A DNA stretch of 64,000 bases from Neobacillus dielmonensis (GCF_000612665.1 NZ_HG942046.1:1-64000); one strand, 5' to 3'. Counted from the stretch's first letter, positions 1-9,490 are shown. The notes: generated by a model not told the origin, from the letters alone. Numbers and translations are program-made.

Positions 1-123
1 GTTCATGATAACTCGGCGCATAGCGCCTGCGGGGTCTCCCCAGCCCCGTACTCCCGCAGGAGTCGAGCGCCTTCCGCTTCAATCAACAGAGTTAAAAAAT
101 CAACATTATCGTTTAACAGAGCC
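1..123 (-). repeat. Dispersed intergenic repeat, copy A (cut by window edge)
   Basis: Non-coding, GC-rich in the middle and AT-rich at the right end. Read on the minus strand it starts GGCTCTGTTAAAC, passes through TGTTGATTTTTTAACTCTG and TTGATTGAAGCGGAAGGCGC, then a GC-rich self-complementary core (CTCCTGCGGGAG and nearby palindromes). The same modules recur in this window at about 4561, 15824, 27770 and 47618. The distal half lies upstream of the window, so its second terminus and any target duplication cannot be checked. Similar repeats are common between genes in Bacillaceae, from general knowledge. Confidence 0.8.
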
Positions 124-221
124 AAAATAAAAAGAAAGACAGCGGCATATTTGTCACTTTTTCAAAACTTATGGTAGGATGGATAAAGAAAATGAATACA
201 TAAAAATGTGGTGATAACTTC

Positions 222-782
222 GTGCGTGTGGTATCAGGCATTTGTAAAGGGAGACCCCTCAAAGCAGTACCGGGTAATACGACAAGGCCAACGACAGATA
301 AAGTAAAAGAAGCAATCTTTAATATGATTGGACCGTACTTTGATGGTGGAATTGGATTAGACCTTTTTGCAGGCAGTGGGGGATTAGGGATAGAAGCCCT
401 CAGCAGAGGTTTAGAGCATCTCATTTTCATCGACCGAGATGCGAAAGCTATTTCGGTCATTCACGAAAATATTAAAAATTGCCGATTTGAGGAAAAATCT
501 GAAGTTTTTCGTAATGATGCGGATCGAGCCATTAAAGCTTTAATCAAACGAGATATCCAGTTTAATTATGTTTTTTTAGATCCGCCTTATAAAAAGCAGC
601 AGTTGGTTCAATTAATGGAGAAAATGGACGAGCAGAATATACTAGCTCCAAGTGGTGTTATTGTTTGTGAGCATAGTACTGACGTTGTATTACCCAAAAT
701 GGTGGGAGCCTTTACAGAAATAAAACATGAGTTATATGGAATTACAGCAGTAACCATTTTTTTAAACTCTAAAGGGAATTAA
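222..782 (+). CDS. rsmD: 16S rRNA (guanine966-N2)-methyltransferase RsmD
   Basis: SAM-dependent methyltransferase that modifies G966 of 16S rRNA in the assembling 30S subunit. The 186-residue length is normal for the family. Visible motifs are the N-terminal RVVSG...GRPL, the SAM-binding DLFAGSGGLGIEALSRG (about residues 47-63) and the catalytic DPPY (about 125). The start is GTG with a weak GGTGAT ribosome site about 7 nt upstream. It sits 12 nt before coaD, the usual Bacillus rsmD-coaD pair, so the two are probably co-transcribed. Confidence 0.95.
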   Translation: MRVVSGICKGRPLKAVPGNTTRPTTDKVKEAIFNMIGPYFDGGIGLDLFAGSGGLGIEALSRGLEHLIFIDRDAKAISVIHENIKNCRFEEKSEVFRNDADRAIKALIKRDIQFNYVFLDPPYKKQQLVQLMEKMDEQNILAPSGVIVCEHSTDVVLPKMVGAFTEIKHELYGITAVTIFLNSKGN

Positions 783-1301
<519 letters not shown>

Positions 1302-1313
<12 letters not shown>

Positions 1314-2522
1314 CATATTTTGGTTCTTGATTTGGATGAACAAAAAGAGAACATAAATACATAATGATAAAATGGTTATTAACGGACCTATCTCAACTAG
1401 TCGATGATAAATATCTTGGGTCAGCTTCCCGTCTCCAAATACAGGAAGAGCTTGAGAGGGCTGCTCATGACTGCTGAATTTTACATATACTGGGTTCCAG
1501 AAAATTACTGTAAACAGTCCAGCAAATATACCTTGCAAAATTCTTGCAATAAAAAAAGGTTTAAACCGGATGTCTGTTTGGGCTAGTATACTTCCCACTT
1601 GAGCTTGAACACTAAACCCTCCAAAGGCCAAAATAAAGCTTGTCAAAATTGCTTGCTGAAGTAAAGTGGCCTCTTCGACTTCGCTGGTTAACTGACTTCC
1701 TAAGGTGATTTCAAATAATCCTGATATAAACGGAATGCTCAGCATATCGGGAAACGATAAGGCACTTAATATTACCTCTACTATTTTTGCCAGGGCTGCA
1801 GTTATATGTAAGTGATAGAGCAATTTATTGATCACTGAAAACAATATAATGAATCCCCCAACCATTAATAGGGTTTGGAACGAGGATTGCACTGCATCAC
1901 CAAGAAGCTTTCCAATCGGCCTGTTATCTTTCATTCTCGTTTGGTGAAGGGCTGAAAGGGCAGTCCGAAAACTAAACCGGTTGCCACGGTTACTTTCGTC
2001 AGGTGTCTCTTTCCCATAAAACCTCATGATCAAACCAACAGCAATATTGCCTAAATAGTGAGCCAAGGCCAAAAGGATGCCTAGCTTTGGATTATTGAAG
2101 AATCCGACCGCTACAGCCCCGAAAATAAATAAGGGATTGGAGGAATTCGTAAAGGAAGCAAGCCGTTCCGCCTCAATTTGTGTTAACTGGCCTTCCTGAC
2201 GCAACCGTGCTGAAAATTTTGCCCCTGCAGGATTTCCGGAAGCCCACCCCATTGCTAAAACGAATCCACCCACCCCTGGGACTTTAAATAACGGTCTCAT
2301 CAGCGGCTCCAGTAACACCCCAATAAATTTAACAACCCCAAAACCGATTAATAATTCGGAAACAATAAAGAAAGGCAGTAAGGATGGGAAGACGATTTCC
2401 CACCACATCTTGAGGCCGCGGATCGAAGCGTCAAGAGCTTGCTGTGGATAAGCAATCAGTGAAATGGCCATTAAAGTAACTGTGACAGCTAGAAAGATAG
2501 TTTTTAGTTTTGACCGAAACAA
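1302..2522 (-). CDS. ylbJ: Sporulation integral membrane protein YlbJ
   Basis: A 406-residue polytopic membrane protein with many hydrophobic segments, matching YlbJ by length, position between coaD and ylbK, and features such as the conserved GxxSGNPxGAKFSARLRQEG segment near residue 95. Members resemble nucleoside or ion transporter 'gate' domains and are needed for spore quality in B. subtilis; the substrate is not established. The start is TTG behind AAAGGAGG on the minus strand. It is divergent from ylbK and convergent with coaD. Confidence 0.9.
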
Positions 2523-2711
2523 ACTAGAGGCCTCCTTTGTAGAGGGTTATCTATGCAATAAGGTATAATGAGTGTTAAAATAGCGATATTCCTTCCAAGA
2601 TGTCTTGTCCTCATATAACATAAATATACTCATAGGACGTTATTTTAGACCATAAGAATGAACCAAGTTAACTTAAAAAAGTATCAAATCCTGCGTCAGG
2701 AGGTAGAAACG

Positions 2712-3491
2712 ATGGAGCAGCCTAAAATTGGTTTAGCACTTGGTTCCGGTGGTGCACGCGGGTTTGCTCATTTGGGGATAATCAAGGTCTTAAAGGATGA
2801 AGGAATTCCTATCGACTTAATAGCCGGCAGCAGTATGGGTGCGCTAGTAGCCAGTTTTTACGGTAGTGGTATTGATTTGGACCGCTTATATAAAATTTCG
2901 ACCGCGTTTAAAAGGAAGTATTTTTTGGATTTCACTGTTCCTAGAATGGGTTTTATTTCTGGAAAGAAACTGAAGGATTTTATTAGGATGTTTACACATG
3001 GGAAAAACATTGAAGATTTATCAATTCCGATTGGAATCGTGGCAACCGATTTATTGTCAGGAGAAAAGGTGGTCTTTAAGGAAGGACCAGTAGCTGAAGC
3101 TGTAAGAGCAAGTGTATCGATACCGGGAATATTCGTACCGGAAAAATACCAGGGACGGATTCTTGTAGATGGTGGAGTTTCTGATCGTGTCCCAATATCA
3201 GTTGCTAAGGAAATGGGGGCAGATATTGTCATTGCCGTAGATGTATCTAGAGTGAAAAGAAATGCTGAAATTACATCTATTTATGATGTTATTATGCAAA
3301 GCATTGACATCATGCAAACAGAAGTGGTCTATTATAGAGAAATAACCGCAGATATCATGATCCGGCCGCCTGTCGAAAATTTTAGTTCCAAAGCCTTTAC
3401 AAATATAGAGGAAATCATTAAAACAGGTGAGGAAGAAGCAAAAAAACATTTAAACCAAATTAACAAAGTAATTAATGAATGGAAGCGGTGA
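2712..3491 (+). CDS. ylbK: Patatin-like phospholipase YlbK
   Basis: Predicted cytoplasmic serine hydrolase (patatin/RssA-like). Motifs in order are the oxyanion hole GSGGARGFAHLG (about residues 11-22), the nucleophile elbow GSSMG (about 40) and the catalytic DGG (about 155), forming a Ser-Asp dyad. The ATG at 2712 is chosen because AGGAGGT lies 7 nt before it; this gives 259 residues, the usual length, and drops an 18-codon extension. It ends 8 nt before ylbL. The physiological lipid substrate is unknown. Confidence 0.93.
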   Translation: MEQPKIGLALGSGGARGFAHLGIIKVLKDEGIPIDLIAGSSMGALVASFYGSGIDLDRLYKISTAFKRKYFLDFTVPRMGFISGKKLKDFIRMFTHGKNIEDLSIPIGIVATDLLSGEKVVFKEGPVAEAVRASVSIPGIFVPEKYQGRILVDGGVSDRVPISVAKEMGADIVIAVDVSRVKRNAEITSIYDVIMQSIDIMQTEVVYYREITADIMIRPPVENFSSKAFTNIEEIIKTGEEEAKKHLNQINKVINEWKR

Positions 3492-3499
3492 CATAAAGC

Positions 3500-4528
3500 T
3501 TGCGTAAAAAACTGTTTATAGGATCCTTTTTTTTAATCGCATTAATTTTAATAGGGGGAATGTACATTTCCTTACCGTATTATATTTCAAAGCCTGGAAT
3601 GGCCAAAGAGTTGGCTCCGATTATTAAAGTGGAGAATGGCTATAAAGAAAAAGGAAATTTTATGTTAACGACCGTACGTATGGGAAGGGCAAACATTTAC
3701 TCATATTTAGAAGCCAAAGTAAAAGACTATGAAGAAATTTACCCAGCCGAGGAAATTTTAAATCCCCATGAAACAGAGGAGGAGTATAATCTTAGACAAT
3801 TGCACTTAATGGATTCCTCTAAACTGAATGCTATTGAAACAGCATATCGGAAAGCAGGCCTTGAGGTGAATTATAAATATAAAGGTATCTACGTGATGCA
3901 GGTCATCCCAGATATGCCAGCGGCAGGAAAGCTTAAAGCAGGAGACCGAATCTTTGAAGTAGATGGGGTTAAGTTCACATCCTCGAAGGAATTTATTGAT
4001 TATGTTGGAAAAAAACAAGCAGGAGACAAAGTGAATTTAACCTATTTAAGAAAAGATAAGGAAAAGACTGAGGAATTGTCTATAGAACCCTTTAAAGAGG
4101 AACCTAAACGAGCTGGGATCGGCATTTCCCTAGTAGATGATAAAGAAATCGATGTTGACCCAGAGGTGAAGGTTAATACCGCAGAAATTGGTGGTCCGTC
4201 TGCTGGGTTAATGTTTAGTTTGGAGATATACAATCAGTTAACCAAAAAGGACTTTACAAAAGGGTATCAAATAGCAGGAACAGGTACGATTGATTCAGAA
4301 GGGACAGTTGGACCGATTGGTGGGATTGAACAAAAAATTGTCGCTGCCGATAAGGCAGGCGCAGAAATCTTCTTTGCCCCCAACGAACAAGGAGCAAAGG
4401 ATTCAAATTATCGGGCGGCATTAAAGACAGCTCGCGATATTAAAACAAATATGAAAATTGTTCCAATCGATACTTTTGATGATGCGATTACCTATTTAGA
4501 GAAAATGCCTGGTAAGAAAGAAAGCTGA
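3500..4528 (+). CDS. ylbL: PDZ and Lon-type protease YlbL
   Basis: Membrane-anchored Ser-Lys protease. It has an N-terminal transmembrane helix (about residues 4-26), a PDZ domain (about 115-195, IPDMPAAGKLKAGDRI) and a C-terminal Lon S16-like domain. The catalytic Ser is in GGPSAG (residue 234) and the Lys in GGIEQK (residue 279). In B. subtilis YlbL helps remove the division inhibitor YneA after DNA damage. The start is TTG with GGTGA just upstream. It probably forms an operon with ylbK and is followed by a terminator. Confidence 0.95.
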   Translation: MRKKLFIGSFFLIALILIGGMYISLPYYISKPGMAKELAPIIKVENGYKEKGNFMLTTVRMGRANIYSYLEAKVKDYEEIYPAEEILNPHETEEEYNLRQLHLMDSSKLNAIETAYRKAGLEVNYKYKGIYVMQVIPDMPAAGKLKAGDRIFEVDGVKFTSSKEFIDYVGKKQAGDKVNLTYLRKDKEKTEELSIEPFKEEPKRAGIGISLVDDKEIDVDPEVKVNTAEIGGPSAGLMFSLEIYNQLTKKDFTKGYQIAGTGTIDSEGTVGPIGGIEQKIVAADKAGAEIFFAPNEQGAKDSNYRAALKTARDIKTNMKIVPIDTFDDAITYLEKMPGKKES

Positions 4529-4557
4529 TGCAAGGAGTACTTGCTCAGCTTTTTTTA
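4521..4557 (+). terminator. Terminator after ylbL
   Basis: Stem GCTGA-t-GCAAG / CTTGC-TCAGC (one bulged base) followed by TTTTTTT. The ylbL stop codon lies in the 5' arm. Confidence 0.9.
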
Positions 4558-4560
4558 TTT

Positions 4561-4705
4561 GCTCAGTGAGATGTTGATGGTTTTAGCTCTGTTGATTGGA
4601 TTGGAGCAGAAATCGCCCGACTCCTGCAGGCACTTTCATCACCGATGTGGTTCCCTTGCACTCAAATGGGTTCGCTGAACGACTGGAGTAAAATCAACAG
4701 TCAAA
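4561..4705 (+). repeat. Dispersed intergenic repeat, copy B (degenerate)
   Basis: Same family as copy A, plus orientation: it carries ATGTTGATGGTTTTAGCTCTG, TTGATTGGATTGGAGCAGAAA, then CGACTCCTGCAGGCA, and ends in ACTGGAGTAAAATCAACAG. The centre has diverged from the GC-rich core. It lies between the ylbL terminator and the convergent 3' end of tmcAL. Boundaries are approximate. Confidence 0.7.
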
Positions 4706-4718
4706 GTTTACCGAACCT

Positions 4719-5930
4719 TTAAACTAAAATCGGCGGTTGCTCAAACTCTTGTTTTAACAGTTCCGTTTTTTTTCGGGTTGAGACCCCAAGTGTGTAAATT
4801 CTGGCTGCTCGTATATCAAGTTCGATTTCACTTCCATTAAAAGAGGAGAGCTTTGAAACTAGCGGCAGATCAAAATGTTTTTTCTGCTTGTTCAAATAGT
4901 CTCTTCCAGCAGGGGTCATACCAAGTAAGCGAAGATAAGAGGCAGTGTCCGACAGTCCCCATACCTCCGCTTTTTTAGTGTTGGTTAAGATATGAACGCA
5001 CAAACGCTGCAATCTTGTCCATGTATACCGCTTGGTTTTAATTTTTTGCATAAATTCTTGGAAACTATCAGAAACTAATGCTGTTGCCTTTAATCGGTTT
5101 TCGAGGCCCTCTTCAGCTTCATATATTTCATTTAGTTCAAGCTGACTGGAATGGACTAAGCGATACTGCAAATAAGGCCAGTAGGTTTCCCAGTGATGAA
5201 GCAGCCCATAATTGACATAATATTCGTCTAGGAGCTGCAAGGTAGCTGTTGGCATATATTGCTTTATTCGAGAACTGTCGTATTGATTTTCAAAGATTGC
5301 TTTGCGAATACTAGTTGCACTAGCAATGTTGGCAGAAGAAAAGTCGATATCATGATATCCGGCATTTTTTCTTGGAATTGTCAGCGGCTTGACCTGGCTG
5401 TTTTGCTCTCTAATTGCCTTAATATAATGAAATCCTAGGATATTATTGGGCAATGATAAATCAATATATGTATCTGAATCAGCTAATTGATGAAAAGCTA
5501 GGGAAGCTGCTTTCGGATAACTAACCCCTGTATTGATTGCCTGTTTGATATAACGATTAAAATGCTCTTGGTGACCATTTAAGTAATCAATAGTTCGATA
5601 GAAGCTGGAGAGGTCCCCGCTTTCGCTGCCAAAGCACAAATAGTCACAGCCTGCTGCACCTATCAGGGACACAGCACCACAGGCAAAGGTTTCCGCTTTT
5701 TGTACAGCAAAACGATAAGGGAGTTCAAAAACTAAATCAGCCCCATTCAGAAGGGCCATTCTAGTACGTTGCCATTTTGACACTAAGGCAGGTTCTCCCC
5801 TTTGTAAAAAGTTTCCACTCATGACAGCAATGACAATATCAGCATTGGCAGCCTGTTTAGAAGCCTGCAAATGATATGCATGTCCGTTGTGGAATGGATT
5901 ATATTCAACTATAACTCCTACAGCCTTCAT
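4719..5930 (-). CDS. tmcAL: tRNA-Met cytidine acetate ligase TmcAL (YlbM)
   Basis: ATP-dependent ligase that uses acetate to form N4-acetylcytidine at C34 of elongator tRNA-Met. The 403-residue protein shows the nucleotidyltransferase-like N-terminus GVIVEYNPFHNGHAYHL (HxGH-type motif) and the AVMSGNFLQRGEPALVSKW segment typical of the family. The ATG at 5930 is preferred over an in-frame upstream TTG because AAGGAG sits 6 nt before it. It is transcribed opposite to its neighbours. Confidence 0.94.
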   Translation of the reverse strand: MKAVGVIVEYNPFHNGHAYHLQASKQAANADIVIAVMSGNFLQRGEPALVSKWQRTRMALLNGADLVFELPYRFAVQKAETFACGAVSLIGAAGCDYLCFGSESGDLSSFYRTIDYLNGHQEHFNRYIKQAINTGVSYPKAASLAFHQLADSDTYIDLSLPNNILGFHYIKAIREQNSQVKPLTIPRKNAGYHDIDFSSANIASATSIRKAIFENQYDSSRIKQYMPTATLQLLDEYYVNYGLLHHWETYWPYLQYRLVHSSQLELNEIYEAEEGLENRLKATALVSDSFQEFMQKIKTKRYTWTRLQRLCVHILTNTKKAEVWGLSDTASYLRLLGMTPAGRDYLNKQKKHFDLPLVSKLSSFNGSEIELDIRAARIYTLGVSTRKKTELLKQEFEQPPILV

Positions 5931-6165
5931 TTTTTTCTCCTTATTCAACTTCTGTTTTTAATCATTATAGCAAATTTTATACATATTCAATCATAATGGG
6001 ATAGAAAGGAGGATGTTTGCATAGGTCTTGAGTTGGACAGACTAAAAAGGAATTTTCTTTTATAAATGGCTGTATCGTGTAGGTTTATAACCCATTTGAT
6101 TAGGGAAGAAATTAATAACCTAGTTTTTAAAGAAAACACTCTCGAATTGGTGTAAAGAAAAAACA

Positions 6166-6194
6166 TTGACAAAAATATTATCGAAGGCTATAAT
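6166..6194 (+). promoter_or_regulatory. Consensus sigma-A promoter for ylbN-rpmF
   Basis: TTGACA (6166-6171), a 17-bp spacer, then TATAAT (6189-6194). Both hexamers are perfect. Transcription would start near 6201, some 20 nt before the ylbN start, so the leader is very short. Confidence 0.92.
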
Positions 6195-6221
6195 TACCTT
6201 TGTTGCCTTGGGGTGATTCAT

Positions 6222-6749
6222 TTGAAATGGACATTAAATCAGTTACAAAAATACCGAAACAAGGAATTTCCGATTGATGAAATTGTTCGGATTGATGACA
6301 TCAAAAAAGACGATCCAACCATTCGGGAAGTTTCTCCTATGCATATAACAGGCCATGGAGATATTGACTCAAGCAAGGTCACCTTTCACCTTAAAATTGA
6401 AGGGTATCTAATCCTTCCTTGTTCTCGTACTTTAGTAGATGTAAAATATCCAATTAATGTCGAAACAACTGAAACATTCCTCCTGCAAGATTCTGTTGTT
6501 CAATCAGAAGAGGAAACACATCGGGTTAAGGGTGAAGTAATTGATATAACCCCAATTATTCGTGAAATCCTACTACTCGAGGTTCCAATGCAAGTCTTTT
6601 GTGATGATGTGGAATCGGAGGATGCTGCACCACAATCCGGTAAGGACTGGGAGGTTATCTCCGAAGAATCAGAGTCCAATAAGATTGATCCCAGACTAGC
6701 AGGACTTGCAAAGTTTTTTGACGAAGACAAATCTTCTTCCGAATCATAG
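6222..6749 (+). CDS. ylbN: DUF177 protein YlbN (YceD family)
   Basis: A 175-residue acidic protein of the DUF177/YceD family, nearly always encoded directly upstream of rpmF and associated with 23S rRNA or large-subunit metabolism in several bacteria and plastids. The family feature visible is a central segment ending in LPCSRTLVDV. The TTG at 6222 is chosen because GGGGTGA lies 5 nt upstream and the product then begins MKWTLNQL as in homologues; a GTG at 6213 is the alternative. The molecular role is not certain. Confidence 0.9.
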   Translation: MKWTLNQLQKYRNKEFPIDEIVRIDDIKKDDPTIREVSPMHITGHGDIDSSKVTFHLKIEGYLILPCSRTLVDVKYPINVETTETFLLQDSVVQSEEETHRVKGEVIDITPIIREILLLEVPMQVFCDDVESEDAAPQSGKDWEVISEESESNKIDPRLAGLAKFFDEDKSSSES

Positions 6750-6765
6750 TCGGAAATTCAAGAAG

Positions 6766-6801
6766 TAAAGTGAAGGACCTTTTTTCCTGGCCTTCATTAC
6801 T
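6766..6801 (+). other. Hairpin in the ylbN-rpmF spacer
   Basis: Imperfect inverted repeat with TGAAGGaCC pairing with GGCCTTCA, extended outward by AGTAA/TTACT across a 2-nt bulge. No clean T-tract follows and the rpmF ribosome site comes shortly after. It may stabilise or moderate the rpmF message; function is inferred only. Confidence 0.45.
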
Positions 6802-6831
6802 TTCTTTATATTCTTTAAGGAGGTGGGAAAA

Positions 6832-7005
6832 ATGGCTGTACCTTTTAGAAGAACTTCTAAAACTGCAAAAAGAAAGCGTCGTACTCATTTTAAATTAAAT
6901 GTTCCTGGTATGGTAGAATGCCCAAACTGTGGTGAAATGAAACTAGCTCACCGTGTATGTAAAGCTTGCGGAACATACAAAGGAAAAGAAGTAGTTAACG
7001 ACTAA
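6832..7005 (+). CDS. rpmF: 50S ribosomal protein L32 (zinc-binding form)
   Basis: 57-residue basic ribosomal protein. The N-terminus [16 protein letters not shown] is diagnostic, and the C-terminal half has the four-cysteine zinc ribbon CPNCGE...CKACG. The start at 6832 is preceded by AAGGAGGTG; an in-frame GTG three codons upstream is ignored. Co-transcribed with ylbN. Confidence 0.97.
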   Translation: MAVPFRRTSKTAKRKRRTHFKLNVPGMVECPNCGEMKLAHRVCKACGTYKGKEVVND

Positions 7006-7020
7006 TTTCAACTAGACTTA

Positions 7021-7057
7021 AAAAGCACAAGGAGCTTATTTGCCCTTGTGCTTTTGT
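7021..7057 (+). terminator. Terminator after rpmF
   Basis: 12-bp stem AAAAGCACAAGG / CCTTGTGCTTTT with an 11-nt loop; the T-tract forms the end of the stem. Confidence 0.9.
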
Positions 7058-7103
7058 CATTTTATATACATATATCCAAATTCGAGCAAGGGGGAAGAGG
7101 CGC

Positions 7104-7862
7104 TTGTCCTATCAAATTGAAAAACGAGAGAAGGGTTATATATTATTTACTATCACACGTAACGAAAAAAGAAATGCTATTAATTATGAAGTAATGCATG
7201 GATTAGCGGAAGCGATTAGACTAGCAGGAAAAGAAGCTAGTAAGGCGCTGGTTATTACCGGTGAGGGAGAAAAAGCATTTTGTTCTGGAGGAGATCTGTC
7301 TATTTTCCAGTTGTTGCATACAAAAGAAGAAGCGTACCCAATGCTGGCTAAGATGGCAGATATTCTTTACTCTATTATGACATTGCCTGTGCCAACAATC
7401 GCCCTAATCAATGGAACGGTGTTAGGTGGCGGAATGGAACTTGCCAGTGCCTGCGATTTCCGGCTTGCCAAAAAAGGAATAAAGGCTGGGTTTGTCCAAG
7501 GTAAGCAAGCGATTACAACCGGTTGGGGCGGGGGCTCTATCCTTGCTGAAAAGCTTCCCCATTCTGTTGCTATGAAAATTCTAATGGAAGCCGAACTACA
7601 GACAGCCGAATTTTTTTACGATATAGGTTTTTTCAATGCACTATATGAAGGGAGCCCAATTTTTTCCTGCGAAAGTTTTTTAGGAAAACTACTTTTAACT
7701 GATCAAGCTGTGCTGGAGGCCTATAAGAAAATTTGGGTGCGTAAATGGACAGAATCCAACCTGCGCGACAGAATAGAAGCGGAAGTAAAAAACTGTGCAT
7801 GGCTTTGGGAAAGTGACGCCCATCATAGCTATGTTACTGCTTTTATCAATAAAAATCGATAG
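7104..7862 (+). CDS. Crotonase-superfamily protein (enoyl-CoA hydratase/decarboxylase-like)
   Basis: 252-residue crotonase fold. Visible are the N-terminal NEKRNAINYEVM, the first oxyanion segment FCSGGDLS (about residue 62) and the second, GTVLGGGMELASACDFRLA (about 106-124). The first catalytic Glu position is kept (GGGMELA). The second Glu of classical hydratases (as in FGQPE) appears to be Lys in FVQGKQAITTGWGGG. A WGG motif at this place is reminiscent of ethylmalonyl/methylmalonyl-CoA decarboxylase-type members, so simple hydratase activity is doubtful. TTG start behind AAGGGGGAAGAGG. It stands alone after the rpmF terminator; specificity is not assignable. Confidence 0.75.
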   Translation: MSYQIEKREKGYILFTITRNEKRNAINYEVMHGLAEAIRLAGKEASKALVITGEGEKAFCSGGDLSIFQLLHTKEEAYPMLAKMADILYSIMTLPVPTIALINGTVLGGGMELASACDFRLAKKGIKAGFVQGKQAITTGWGGGSILAEKLPHSVAMKILMEAELQTAEFFYDIGFFNALYEGSPIFSCESFLGKLLLTDQAVLEAYKKIWVRKWTESNLRDRIEAEVKNCAWLWESDAHHSYVTAFINKNR

Positions 7863-7939
7863 GACTTAACGGACATTCAAGGAGGCGAAACCATTTCTGT
7901 TTGTCCAGTTAGAACAAATAGTTTTTTTAAAGAAATAAA

Positions 7940-8008
7940 GATAAAAACACTACTTTTGTTTAAGTCTATCTTTTCTAGTAGATGCATATGTATGATAAAA
8001 ACACTACT
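7940..8008 (+). repeat. 15-bp direct repeat upstream of the RsfA-type gene
   Basis: GATAAAAACACTACT occurs exactly at 7940-7954 and at 7994-8008, 54 bp apart. The second copy touches the ribosome-binding site (AGGAGGG) of the downstream gene. It could be a paired operator or a small duplication; no function is shown by the sequence itself. Confidence 0.7.
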
Positions 8009-8023
8009 AGGAGGGAATATCTT

Positions 8024-8656
8024 ATGTCGCCAACTCGACAGGATGCTTGGTCACAAGACGAGGATTTATTGCTCGCAGAGGTAGTATTAAGACATATACG
8101 TGAAGGCGGAACCCAGCTGCAAGCATTTGAGGAAGTGGGCAAACAGCTTTCAAGAACAGCTGCGGCCTGCGGATTTCGTTGGAATTCATTTGTCAGGAAA
8201 CAATATAAATCTGGAATTGAACTAGCAAAAAAACAACGAAAAGAATTGAAAAAACAAGCTGTTTCAAGCACCGCTCATCAAACTTCCACAACGGCTGAGA
8301 CTCCGACTGAAGTTCAGAGTCAGCCCGCCAATCAGGCCGGGGATTCGATTAATTATTCCGCTGTAATTCATTTTTTAAATGATCTTCAAAAGAAAGCAGA
8401 AGAAACAGTGAAAGCAGAAGATGAGAAAAAACAGGCCTTTGAAAAAATAAAAGAATTAGAAAAGAAGACATACTATTTAGCTGCTGAGAATGAAAGATTG
8501 ACCAAAAATTTAAGGGCTATTGAAGAGGACTACCGATCACTAATGGAAATCATGGAACGGGCAAGAAAAATGGTGGTGCTGCAGGATGAGGACCGACAAA
8601 AGAAAGTGAAATTTCAGATGGACAAAAATGGTAACCTTGAAAGAGTAGAAAAATAG
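8024..8656 (+). CDS. RsfA-family (YlbO-like) prespore transcriptional regulator
   Basis: 210-residue protein with an N-terminal SANT/Myb-like helix-turn-helix (residues 5-55: [19 protein letters not shown] ... [13 protein letters not shown]) and a C-terminal coiled coil (about 125-195). This architecture, and its position after rpmF, match YlbO/RsfA, which modulates sigma-F-dependent genes in the B. subtilis forespore. The ATG at 8024 is chosen because of AGGAGGG 8 nt upstream; 14 upstream codons are discarded. It is followed by a strong terminator. Confidence 0.87.
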   Translation: MSPTRQDAWSQDEDLLLAEVVLRHIREGGTQLQAFEEVGKQLSRTAAACGFRWNSFVRKQYKSGIELAKKQRKELKKQAVSSTAHQTSTTAETPTEVQSQPANQAGDSINYSAVIHFLNDLQKKAEETVKAEDEKKQAFEKIKELEKKTYYLAAENERLTKNLRAIEEDYRSLMEIMERARKMVVLQDEDRQKKVKFQMDKNGNLERVEK

Positions 8657-8739
8657 CCAGGTAGTATAGTATTTAAAATTGTTACCATTTAGAAATAGTG
8701 AGGTATAGGCAGATTTTTTAGTCTGCATAATAGACGAGA

Positions 8740-8773
8740 ACGCCCGGCATCAATGAATGCCGGGCGCTTTTTC
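8740..8773 (+). terminator. Terminator after the RsfA-type gene
   Basis: 10-bp GC-rich stem CGCCCGGCAT / ATGCCGGGCG, loop CAATGA, followed by CTTTTTC. It ends just before the convergent ylbP stop. Confidence 0.92.
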
Positions 8774-8779
8774 TAGAGT

Positions 8780-9256
8780 TTATTGACTCTGTTGTGCTGC
8801 AACACCTTCAGGGTACCAGACAAGTGGATTTTCGCCGCGGTCCCGTTCCATGTCATAGTCAACACTAGAAAACCCCATTTTCTCCCAAAAATCCCGTGAT
8901 TGCATTCTAGGGTTCGTCTTGATCGGAAGACCAAAGCTTTTAGCAAATTCAACTAACTGTTTTCCAAATCCTTTGCCTTGATATTCAGGCAATACTTCAA
9001 GCTTCCATAATTCCAAGTAATTTTGTGCGGGATAAAAATAGCGGTCGAATTTGGCATCAATTTGATATAAGCTCATACGGCCAACTAATTTATCCCCAAA
9101 ATAAACGCCATAAAAAGGTGACTCACTATCATTATCCACGATATTTGCTTCGAGATCTTCAAGCATAGAAAGTTCCTGAAGTCCATATTCTTTAAATTTT
9201 TTAAACTCTTCAAGAGTTTTAAAATTTACTTTGAGTTTCTCCACCTTTGTCCCCAT
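8780..9256 (-). CDS. ylbP: GNAT N-acetyltransferase YlbP
   Basis: 158-residue Gcn5-related acetyltransferase. The acetyl-CoA binding motif is visible as LEVLPEYQGKGFGKQLVEFAK (V/I-x-x-x-Q/RxxGxG, about residues 86-106), followed by a FWEKMGF segment typical of the fold's last strand. Length and position next to the RsfA-type gene match YlbP. AGGAGG lies 7 nt before the ATG. The acceptor substrate is unknown. Confidence 0.88.
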   Translation of the reverse strand: MGTKVEKLKVNFKTLEEFKKFKEYGLQELSMLEDLEANIVDNDSESPFYGVYFGDKLVGRMSLYQIDAKFDRYFYPAQNYLELWKLEVLPEYQGKGFGKQLVEFAKSFGLPIKTNPRMQSRDFWEKMGFSSVDYDMERDRGENPLVWYPEGVAAQQSQ

Positions 9257-9398
9257 CAGCCATCCTCCTGGTATTATGTTGAAATCTGTATAGATTCAAA
9301 TAATGCTGAATAACATGGAAGTAGTAGTTTTTAGATTGTTAACATTAATACTAAATTCATTATATAACAAATTAACGAAAAATTCTTCAAATAAACAC

Positions 9399-9412
9399 AG
9401 GAAGCGTTTACA
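9399..9412 (+). promoter_or_regulatory. Candidate cre (CcpA) site upstream of the carboxylase operon
   Basis: AGGAAGCGTTTACA matches the catabolite-responsive consensus TGWAANCGNTNWCA at 12 of 14 positions, with the central CG intact. It lies about 80 nt upstream of the biotin carboxylase start. Its relation to the promoter is unclear, so activation or repression cannot be inferred. Confidence 0.55.
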
Positions 9413-9490
9413 AAGGCAGCAGGAGTTCATAATCAGGATGTAGAAACATAATATTTGGGAGGAATATGCTGGTGTGAAAGGGGTAATGTT

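Noticed and set aside
113-460. 115-codon minus-strand frame at the left edge
   Set aside because: It covers the start of rsmD and part of repeat copy A; no ribosome site and no recognisable family.
5987-6172. 61-codon minus-strand frame between tmcAL and ylbN
   Set aside because: Overlaps the consensus ylbN promoter, has biased AT-rich composition and no family features.
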